NCBI GenBank assembly: GCA_964613095.1
Contig: CAZTFX010000086.1
Span: 1-8,618 of the forward strand
DNA: 8,618 nucleotides
Source: RGIG4576 sp964613095
Lineage (GTDB): Bacteria; Bacteroidota; Bacteroidia; Bacteroidales; Muribaculaceae
Direction: 5' to 3'
Positions 1-6,700 of this stretch are shown one piece after another. A program made the translations under genes and the position numbers. The notes under the pieces were generated by a model that was not told the DNA's origin, searched no databases, and was given only the letters and a program-made list of their open reading frames with translations. Within the stretch, counting starts at the first letter, position 1. The number at the start of each line of letters is the position of its first letter.

Positions 1-13
1 CTGTTCAGACTTA

Positions 14-21
14 CAAAGATA
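14..21 (-). promoter_or_regulatory. Outward-facing -7 promoter box
   Basis: On the minus strand this reads TATCTTTG, a full match to the Bacteroidota -7 consensus TAnnTTTG, and would drive transcription out of the left edge. No clear -33 TTTG is visible about 19-20 nt upstream. The box lies just beyond the left arm of the 24-bp inverted repeat, in the same relative place as the box at 8605-8612 at the right edge. The driven gene is outside the window. Confidence 0.45.
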
Positions 22-30
22 TATGCTTAG

Positions 31-54
31 ACACATACTTTTGCTACTGAGCCA
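31..54. repeat. Left arm of 24-bp perfect inverted repeat
   Basis: This 24-bp stretch (ACACATAC...CTGAGCCA) is the exact reverse complement of 8565-8588 at the other end of the window. Identity stops sharply at both ends of the match. Read outward, each arm is followed by a TAnnTTTG box, 33 bases from arm start to box here and 40 at the right end. It could be a shared upstream control element of two related flanking genes, or a recombination site. No recombinase gene is in the window. Confidence 0.85.
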
Positions 55-107
55 AACAAACAGCAGTTTTACAAAATCTTAAATAAATTACTGATTTGTT
101 TCATGAC
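55..107. repeat. Intergenic dispersed repeat copy, downstream of the LRR protein gene
   Basis: The core CAAACAGCAGTTTT (57-70) is also present at 3400-3413. Similarity continues for about 30 bases to a shared CTGATTT (roughly 17 of 25 aligned positions match over the last part). In the minus-strand RNA, CTGCTG can pair with CAGTAG across the boundary with the inverted-repeat arm, allowing one G-U pair. The element may therefore act as the terminator of the minus-strand operon. Copies here and at 3354-3413 lie just beyond gene 3' ends. Confidence 0.5.
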
Positions 108-124
108 CACACTCGCCGGTGGGG

Positions 125-1441
125 TCATATAAGTTCAATGCTCTTCCACTCCGTATTCCACCATGTACTGGTTTCAATATTCGGTTGATAATCTGCTTCG
201 GCATTTACCTGCTCTCTATTAAGTACAAGGTCACAACCTTCAACATATTCTCCGACCATATAAAAAACGACGGTAGTACTTTGATTGATAGACTTGACAA
301 CCGAATCAAATGTCATTTTTTTCAAATAGTAACAACCAGCAAAAGCACCGTCACCTACAGTTGTTACTTTTGGAAGAGTGATGCTGTTAAGGGCGAATGC
401 AGCATAAAACTCTTGATCAACGATTTCTGTTACATCGGGAAGTGTCAAATCAATCTTGCCGTTATAAGACTCATCTTTTGACAAGCGAAGAATTGCTTCT
501 CCGATAGCAGTAGTGGTGTAGGGATATGAATTTCCCGTAATTGTTATCATAGCCGGATTGCTGCCGGTTACGATAATCGTGGTGATTCCGTTATCCACGT
601 ACTCTTTGAGTTTTTCCACCAATGCCGTGATGTCATCTTCGGTAGCTTCAGTTTTACCACCCAATGTACCGTCTATGACAGGTCTTGCATCTAACGCATA
701 ACTTTTGCCTGCTTCGGTGGCAGTTTCAAAGGTGTGTTCTGCCAATGTGGCGTCTCCAATCTTTATCGTTAGCGTTGCTCCTGCCGCAAACGTGCCATAA
801 AGATATGCATTTCCCTTTTCATCGGCAGTGAGAGAGTAACTCGTTCCTTCGGCTACCGCCTCACTCGTTCCTGTCGGGGTGAAACCATTTGTGATTACGC
901 TGATATTCAGTCCTGCTGTTGTTGCGATACGAATACGGCTGTAAGTGCGTTTGGTATTGGTAAAGTCGATGATGATTTTACCTTCATCGATTGTACATTC
1001 GCCTTCAAGATATTCTACCGTTCCGGTTTCACCTGACGAAAAATAAACGGCTGTCGCCGAGTTGTCTTCGTTTGCAAGATAGGTAAAGGCGATTTCTGTA
1101 TCGGCAGCCCAATTTTCGCCGCCATAGGTCAGCATGTAAGTCTTTTCTCCAAGTGTAGGCGAGTTAAGTGATAGGGTAACAACATCACCCTCTGCCCATG
1201 CAGTCTTGCCCTCATCGGCTGTACCTATCGTTTCGTCATCACTCCACCCTGTTGTGAGGAAGTCTCCTATCGTTATACTTGTTGCCTCACGCATATTGAG
1301 GATAACGTTATATACTTCCACTACATCTGCTGTGTTTATCTTTCCGTCACCGTTTACATCGGCAGGGATTCTCGTGCTTGCCACAGATGTGATTCCACAC
1401 ATCGCTAAGGCTGTAAATATGGCTGTAACTCTTTTTATCAT
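125..1441 (-). CDS. Secreted dockerin-repeat / fimbrillin-like / BspA-type LRR protein
   Basis: This encodes a 438-residue exported protein, probably at the cell surface. Residues 1-22 form a signal peptide (KR near the start, hydrophobic core, likely cut after SVAS). Cys15 is preceded by LAM, a poor lipobox, so a lipoprotein is less likely. Residues 27-47 form a single dockerin-type EF-hand loop (DVNGDGKINTAD: D28, N30, D32, N36, D39). Residues about 55-250 look like the fimbrillin-like beta-rich region of Bacteroidales surface proteins. Residues about 265-438 contain a short BspA/LRR_5-like segment (LNSITLPKVTTVGDGAFAGC, 351-370). Dockerin repeats are usually paired and C-terminal, so one N-terminal repeat is unusual. 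The ATG at 1441 overlaps the TGA of the upstream gene in an ATGA, which fixes the start and suggests translational coupling. No C-terminal sorting tail is visible. A role in adhesion or protein assembly is inferred; the exact function is unknown. Confidence 0.8.
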   Translation of the reverse strand: MIKRVTAIFTALAMCGITSVASTRIPADVNGDGKINTADVVEVYNVILNMREATSITIGDFLTTGWSDDETIGTADEGKTAWAEGDVVTLSLNSPTLGEKTYMLTYGGENWAADTEIAFTYLANEDNSATAVYFSSGETGTVEYLEGECTIDEGKIIIDFTNTKRTYSRIRIATTAGLNISVITNGFTPTGTSEAVAEGTSYSLTADEKGNAYLYGTFAAGATLTIKIGDATLAEHTFETATEAGKSYALDARPVIDGTLGGKTEATEDDITALVEKLKEYVDNGITTIIVTGSNPAMITITGNSYPYTTTAIGEAILRLSKDESYNGKIDLTLPDVTEIVDQEFYAAFALNSITLPKVTTVGDGAFAGCYYLKKMTFDSVVKSINQSTTVVFYMVGEYVEGCDLVLNREQVNAEADYQPNIETSTWWNTEWKSIELI

Positions 1442-2058
1442 AATATCACTTTTTTACCATTAATAATATTGATTTGTCCTTTTTGAGGTTCTTTCAAGCG
1501 TATACCTTGAAGGTTGTAGATTTCAAGCACTCCCTTGTCCTCTTTCACTGTCTCGGTTACGGTCATCATGTCATCGGTTTTAGTGAAGGTTTCATCTTGG
1601 CTTGATGTGGTGTAACTTGTCACAATATCTCCTTCAACACCTACGGCAAACATGCCCGACGCTGTGATGGTGTGGTCGCCATCGGTTAACGCGGAGAAGT
1701 CGCACATCAGTGTACACACAGCTCCTTCGGTAGATGAAAAGGTTTTAAGATTTTCACTTGTCACACTCACGAAATATCCTCTTGGGGTATCACCTTTGGT
1801 GATTGCGTGGATGCCATCAGCACGTGTAGCGAGTTCACTCGAAAGAACAGTTGCTCCTTCGGGAAGTGTCAAATACATTTCTATGGCGGTTATTGCAATC
1901 GTGGGATTCTCTAAGTGCAATGAGATAGGCACTTGGGTGAGGTCGCCACTCTCGCCCACTGTGATGTAGAGACGATTATCGTGAGAATCGGTCTCAACGG
2001 CTTGCAGGGAAAGAATTGCCGAGAGTACAAGCAGGAAATTTAATAGTACTTTTTTCAT
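1438..2058 (-). CDS. Small secreted cohesin-like protein with type IX-like C-terminal tail
   Basis: The 206-residue product starts at the ATG at 2058. A longer frame back to 2133 exists, but it would start inside the leader hairpin and push the signal peptide inward. Residues 1-20 are a signal peptide (MKKVLL..., hydrophobic, cut near LQA). Residues about 28-150 show the alternating beta pattern of cohesin-like or related carbohydrate-binding folds: an early VPISLHLEN strand, then IEMYLTLPEGATV, then an EGAVCTLMCDF strand and DGDHTITASG. The LxLPEG signature is common in Bacteroidales proteins that also carry dockerin repeats. Residues about 177-206 (LEIYNLQGIRLKEPQKG, then INGKKVIL) match the tail often seen in Bacteroidota secreted proteins and resemble a type IX secretion sorting domain. 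It is the first gene of an operon with the dockerin-repeat gene. The cohesin assignment rests on pattern only. Confidence 0.75.
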   Translation of the reverse strand: MKKVLLNFLLVLSAILSLQAVETDSHDNRLYITVGESGDLTQVPISLHLENPTIAITAIEMYLTLPEGATVLSSELATRADGIHAITKGDTPRGYFVSVTSENLKTFSSTEGAVCTLMCDFSALTDGDHTITASGMFAVGVEGDIVTSYTTSSQDETFTKTDDMMTVTETVKEDKGVLEIYNLQGIRLKEPQKGQINIINGKKVIL

Positions 2059-2084
2059 ATCTCTTGATTTTAAATTTAGTTTTA

Positions 2085-2142
2085 TTAGCCCAATAAAGAA
2101 ACAAAACGGCGCACATAGTCCCGTAAGGACCATGCACGCCGC
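2085..2142 (-). terminator. Leader hairpin, terminator- or attenuator-like
   Basis: In the minus-strand RNA, bases 2141-2127 pair with 2121-2107 as a 15-bp stem around a 5-nt TTACG loop. Twelve pairs are Watson-Crick and three are G-U, with no mismatch; a sixteenth G-U pair is possible at the base. The three wobbles become C-A mismatches if the plus strand is transcribed, so the fold belongs to the minus-strand RNA. The stem is followed by the U-rich run TTTTGTTTCTTTATT. It lies between the promoter at 2271-2302 and the ATG at 2058, so it fits a leader attenuator or the 3' end of a short leader RNA. Confidence 0.65.
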
Positions 2143-2153
2143 ATATATTCAAT

Positions 2154-2165
2154 CACCAAAAGGTG
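2154..2165 (-). other. Small leader hairpin CACC-TTTT-GGTG
   Basis: A 4-bp stem with a tetraloop lies just upstream of the large leader hairpin in the minus-strand transcript. The same ACCT can instead pair with an AGGT about 6 nt upstream, so two exclusive folds are possible. The stems are short and either could be chance. Confidence 0.25.
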
Positions 2166-2189
2166 CTTTTACCTATAATACAATGATTT

Positions 2190-2207
2190 GTGTGTGTGTG
2201 TGTGTGT
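2190..2207. repeat. (GT)9 dinucleotide repeat in the leader
   Basis: Nine uninterrupted GT units on the plus strand (CA in the leader RNA) lie between the minus-strand promoter and the leader hairpin. Tracts of this kind can change length by slippage. This one is outside the promoter spacer, so a length change would alter the leader RNA rather than promoter geometry. Confidence 0.9.
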
Positions 2208-2270
2208 TTATACAAACTTCACACCGACACAATTTTTTTGATATGTTCTTTAACACATTCTTCATACCTA

Positions 2271-2302
2271 CAAATATAAACAAATTCCATTAAAGCCACA
2301 AA
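2271..2302 (-). promoter_or_regulatory. Promoter of the cohesin-like/dockerin-like operon
   Basis: The minus strand has TTTG (2302-2299), a 20-nt spacer and TATATTTG (2278-2271). This matches the Bacteroidota -33/-7 promoter in both boxes and is the best promoter in the window. It predicts transcription starting near 2265 and a leader of roughly 200 nt. A weaker TAAATTTA near 2070-2077 lies between the hairpin and the ATG and could be a secondary start, but it lacks the final G of the consensus. Confidence 0.65.
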
Positions 2303-2336
2303 ATCCCATCATTTTTTATCAAAAAAAATATTTTGC

Positions 2337-2344
2337 TAAATTTG
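2337..2344 (+). promoter_or_regulatory. -7 promoter box of the YeiH-type transporter gene
   Basis: TAAATTTG followed by CAC is a full match to TAnnTTTG. It predicts a start near 2350 and a leader of about 12 nt before the ATG at 2363. The upstream region is A/T-rich with no clear -33 TTTG. The box overlaps the region of a possible upstream TTG start, which argues for the ATG at 2363. The same TAAATTTGCAC string occurs in the metH promoter. Confidence 0.6.
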
Positions 2345-2362
2345 CACTATAATAATATTAAT

Positions 2363-3340
2363 ATGGGAAAGTTTTTACATTTGCACTCCGGTGTAATTTA
2401 TATATTTATAGTTTCGCTATTGACTATTCTACTACTAATCGATTACATACCAAGCGTTGACACTTTTATCACGCCTCCTATTGCACTTTTCTTAGGATTG
2501 GTATTTGCATTGCTTTGTGGTAAGGCATATCCTGCATTCAATAAGAAGATGTCGAAAAAACTGTTGCAGTATTCGGTTATCGGACTTGGATTCGGCATGA
2601 ATCTGCATGCATCACTTGCCTCAGGTGCAGAAGGCATGACATTCACCATCATTTCGGTAGCAGGCACAATGCTTATAGGGTGGTTGATAGGTCGAAAATT
2701 ACTCAAAGTGAATAACGACACTTCCTATCTCATCAGTTCAGGTACGGCAATATGCGGAGGCAGTGCCATAGCGGCAGTAGGACCTGTGATAAAAGCCAAA
2801 GACAGCAACATGTCGGTTGCACTTGGCACAATTTTCATTCTCAATGCCATTGCACTATTCATTTTTCCTATAATCGGGCATTGGCTTGACATGACACAAG
2901 AACAATTTGGTCTTTGGGCTGCAATAGCCATTCATGACACAAGTTCTGTCGTAGGAGCCGGAGCTGCATACGGAGAAAAAGCTCTTGAAATAGCCACCAC
3001 CGTGAAACTCACTCGTGCATTGTGGATTATTCCACTTGCTCTTGCAACATCTTTCATTTTCAAAAGCAAAGGGCAAAAAATCTCCATTCCATACTTTATT
3101 TTATGGTTTGTAGTGGCTATGGTAATCAACACCTATATATTAAGTATAAGCGAGACCGGTTTAATGATAGGAGAATTCATAAACGGACTAGCACGAAAAG
3201 CACTTACACTCACGCTGTTTTTCATAGGAGCATCTCTTTCTATGGATACGCTGAAAACCGTAGGCATTAAACCATTAGTACAAGGAATTCTGCTGTGGAT
3301 AGTCATCAGCCTTTCCACCCTCGCCTATATCTACATCTAA
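2363..3340 (+). CDS. YeiH/UPF0324 family membrane protein (putative sulfate exporter family)
   Basis: This 325-residue, very hydrophobic inner-membrane protein has about ten transmembrane segments. Family landmarks are PPIALFLGLVFALLCGKAYP (38-57), LLQYSVIGLGFGMNL (67-81), SSGTAICGGSAIAAVGPVIKA (within 125-145), the IHDTSSVVGAGAAYG turn (190-204) followed by TTVKLTRALWIIP (212-224), and TLFFIGASLS (284-293). These fit PF03601, and the length is normal for the family. Members are annotated as putative sulfate exporters, but the substrate is poorly established, so I leave the symbol empty. A TTG at 2333 would add ten residues, but it lies next to the -7 box and would precede transcription, so the ATG at 2363 is preferred. 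It is a single gene, divergent from the secreted-protein operon and convergent with metH. Confidence 0.88.
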   Translation: MGKFLHLHSGVIYIFIVSLLTILLLIDYIPSVDTFITPPIALFLGLVFALLCGKAYPAFNKKMSKKLLQYSVIGLGFGMNLHASLASGAEGMTFTIISVAGTMLIGWLIGRKLLKVNNDTSYLISSGTAICGGSAIAAVGPVIKAKDSNMSVALGTIFILNAIALFIFPIIGHWLDMTQEQFGLWAAIAIHDTSSVVGAGAAYGEKALEIATTVKLTRALWIIPLALATSFIFKSKGQKISIPYFILWFVVAMVINTYILSISETGLMIGEFINGLARKALTLTLFFIGASLSMDTLKTVGIKPLVQGILLWIVISLSTLAYIYI

Positions 3341-3353
3341 TATAATAAAATAC

Positions 3354-3413
3354 AAAACTGCTGAAAACAAACAGCAATTTCACACTAAAAGTGCTGAAAG
3401 CAAACAGCAGTTT
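3354..3413. repeat. Two tandem imperfect palindromes (27-nt units), likely terminator of the transporter gene
   Basis: Unit A (3354-3380) and unit B (3387-3413) share the plan AAAA-x-TGCTG, 8-nt loop AAArCAAA, then CAGCA-x-TTT, with a 6-nt spacer. Each folds into a stem of about 9-10 bp with one mismatch at the same stem position (C opposite A in unit A, G opposite G in unit B). Unit B is followed by TTTTCGACTTTTC. They start 14 nt after the transporter stop codon, so a terminator role is plausible. The core recurs at 57-70. Confidence 0.6.
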
Positions 3414-3775
3414 TCGACTTTTCTAAACAAATCCCTGATTTAAAGCATTATAGTGCAATAATGTTTTCTCCCTATATTAAATTTCAATTGTTACACAGAA
3501 AGGTTATCAATACCATATACTTGTTTTTCTGAATATATTATTTTTGGTATAATAGACAAAACATAGACAATATTTCTAATCAATAAATCAAATAGCTCAA
3601 TTATTGTTGATGATATCTGTTTATATCATCTATTTGTGCTTAACAGTCCTTTTGGAGATATCCACCCTGTTTCAGAAATTAATCTTATGCATTGGGAATA
3701 TAAATTAACGATTCCCCAAAAGGATGAAAACATTGCAACAATAAACTAACGAGGTTATGTACTCCTTTAAACCAA
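3414..3775. other. Long intergenic stretch with small inverted repeats and a doubtful small ORF
   Basis: This stretch lies between the repeats behind the transporter gene and the metH stop codon. It holds an 8-bp perfect hairpin (GATGATAT, 6-nt loop, ATATCATC; 3609-3630), a 9-bp inverted repeat TCCTTTTGG/CCAAAAGGA (3647-3655 and 3716-3724), and a hairpin GGGAAT/ATTCCC (3694-3716) that could weakly terminate metH on the minus strand. CATTAT/ATAATG (3446-3451, 3457-3463 region) forms a weak further stem. A plus-strand frame is open from 3567 to a TAA at 3747-3749, with only a GTG (3636) as a plausible start, giving 37 residues (VLNSPFGDIHPVSE...). An opposite-strand frame (3733-3626) encodes 35 residues from an ATG. 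I recognise neither, and the area may be a gene remnant or a small repeat element. Confidence 0.4.
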
Positions 3776-6700
3776 CTAATTTCTAAGCCATTTTTTTAGC
3801 TCTTCCGGCGAGAAACCGCGACGATGAGCATAGTCGGTTCGCTGATCATCACCAATCTCTCCTATCATAAAATAACGGCTTTGCGGATGAGCAAACATTA
3901 ATCCACAGGTACTTGCCGCAGGCGACATGGCTCCATTTTCGGTTAAAGTAATACCGATTGAACTCACATCAAGTAATTTATCCAATTGGAAGATAACACT
4001 TTGGTCGGGAAGTGAAGGATATCCCACTGCGGGACGTATTCCCTGATAATATTGGCGCAAAACATTGGTAGGATTTTCTTCTTCATTCTGAGAATATCCC
4101 CACAACTCGGTGCGAACCCTGCAATGGATATACTCCGTTGCAGCCTCAGCCAATCTATCGGAAAGTGTTTGCAACAACATGGCACGATAATCATCGTTTT
4201 TTTCTTTAGCTTGAGAAATCAAATCATTAATTTTCTTGCCTACCGTTACAGCAAAAACCCCGACATAATCATTCTCGGTCGCTATGAAGTCACATAATGA
4301 TAAGGACACCTCACTATCAGTCTTTTTTTGCTGACGCAACATTTCTATACGTTCACCCGAAATAACAACAGCCTCGCAATCTCGATAAGCGGGCAGAATT
4401 CCCACTCTCGTTTTTATACTATCATTTACATTACATTCAAGTTCGTCAAGTAATTTATTTGCTTCCTCAAGCAATTGCGTAGCCTGAGCCGACATTACAT
4501 CTATTTTCCATGCAGCAAAAAACGGACGCCAATTGATATACTTTCTCGCTTCCGACACAGAAACGTCAAAGGTATTTACCCCCTTTACTTGAGGTTCAAC
4601 CGGAGAACAGTCCAACTTTGGAGCTCTCTCCACCGCCTCTTTCAATGAGAATAAATCGCTTTTTGAATTATTATGCCTGTTCCTCAATGCTTCTTGCCTT
4701 GCTGTCCATTCTTCAACAAATTTGTCCCTGTCGGCAAGCAATTGTTGAGCTACAACCGGCATCATAGCAGCATCACGAGTGTGAACTACCGGACCGGAAT
4801 ATTGCGGAGCTATTTTCACAGCCGTGTGAAGTTCGCTTGTAGTAGCACCACCCACCATTAAGGGTATATGCAATCCTCGTTCCTGCATTAACCGTGCCAC
4901 ATGGCACATTTCTTCAAGTGATGGAGTAATAAGACCGCTTAATGCAACTATATCGGCATTTTCGGCAACAGCACAGTCTATTATTTCTTCTCCGGGAACC
5001 ATTACACCCAAATCTATCACTTCATAGCCATTGCAACGCATTATTACAGTAACAATATTTTTTCCTATATCGTGTACATCGCCTTTCACGGTGGCAATAA
5101 CCACTTTACCGGCATTTTTCACTTCACCCGAAGCCTTCTTCTCTGCTTCTATATAAGGATTCAACCAAGATACTGCCTGCTTCATTACTCGCGCACTCTT
5201 TACGACTTGCGGCAAGAACAATTTACCGGCTCCGAACAGTTCTCCAACTTCATTCATGCCCGACATGAGAGGTCCGTCAATCACCGCAATTGCCGAACCC
5301 AACTCTTTATGCACACATTCCAACGTTTCTTCAAGCATTTCATTATGTCCCCTCACTACCAAGCGGCGTAAATAACTCTCGGCAGACATCATTTCCGAGT
5401 CCGCTGACTGCTTGATATTTTTATCAGCAATATCTCCAGAAGCCTTGATTTCTTGGGCTACCGAAATGAGACGTTCTGTTGCTTCGCTATCCTTATTTAA
5501 GATAACGTCTTCTATTGCCACACGCAATTCGTCATCTATCTCGTCATAAGGAATCATGGCACCTGCATTCACTATTGCCATATCCATACCTTCAGCTATT
5601 GCATGATACAAGAAAACAGAGTGCATTGCTTCACGTACTGCATTATTTCCTCTAAACGAGAACGACAAATTACTCACACCTCCACTCACTTTAGCTCCCG
5701 AAAGATTAGTTTTAATCCAGTTCACAGCACGGATAAAGTCCAAAGCATAGGAGTCGTGAGCCTCTATACCCGTTGCAACAGCAAGAATATTAGGGTCAAA
5801 AATTATATCATAAGGGTTAAATCCTACTTCGTCGATAAGAATCTTATACGCACGGCTACACACCGCTATTTTTCTTTCATAAGTGTCGGCTTGTCCCTCT
5901 TCATCAAAAGCCATTACCACAGCGGCTGCACCCATGCGTTTTATATATTCGGCTTTTTCTTTGAAAACGGTTTCACCATCCTTTAAACTTATAGAATTTA
6001 CGATACATTTACCCTGCAAACACTCCAATCCGTTTTTTATAACTTCCCAATTCGAAGAATCTATCATCACCGGAACACGAGCCACATCGGGTTCGGATGC
6101 AAGCAATTTCAAGAAATGTGACATTTCTGCTTGTGAATCAAGCATACCATCATCCATATTCACATCTACGATTTGCGCACCTGCCGCCACTTGCTTACAA
6201 GCGATGGATAATGCCTCGTCATAATTTTTATCATTAATAAGACGCAAAAACTTGCGACTTCCTGCCACATTGCAACGTTCTCCAACGTTAACAAACATTC
6301 GTTCCGGAGTCACCTCAATCATCTCAAGTCCGGAAAGTCGCATTGCCGGTACAATTGCAGGAATTTTTCTCGGCTCATAATTCTTCACCAAATTCGCTAT
6401 TGCCTGAATATGTTGAGGAGTAGTGCCACAACAACCACCTATGATATTTACCAATCTTTTTTCAAGCATTGGACGCACGTGTTTAACCATAGTTTCCGGA
6501 GTTTCATCATATTCACCCATCTCATTTGGAAGTCCGGCATTAGGATAAACACTTACGGCACAACCGGCTATTTTTGAAAGTTGCTCAAGGTGCTTGGTCA
6601 TCCCTTCAGCACCAAAACCACAGTTAAGCCCGACACTCAACACATCGGCGTGACTTACACTCGCAAGAAAAGCCTCGATAGTCTGCCCGCTAAGAGTGCG

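Noticed and set aside
125..2058. The two secreted-protein genes as one gene broken by a frameshift
   Set aside because: Each has its own start and signal peptide, the first has a complete C-terminal tail, and the ATGA overlap is a normal coupling arrangement.
2059..2133. N-terminal extension of the cohesin-like protein to an ATG at 2133
   Set aside because: That ATG is inside the leader hairpin, and the extension would bury a good signal peptide that starts at 2058.
2333..2362. TTG start for the transporter at 2333
   Set aside because: It overlaps the -7 box at 2337-2344, so it would lie upstream of the likely transcription start.
2342..3458. 12-bp inverted repeat TTGCACTATAAT (2342-2353 and 3447-3458) flanking the transporter gene
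   Set aside because: One or two 12-bp inverted matches are expected by chance in an AT-rich window this size, and similarity does not extend.
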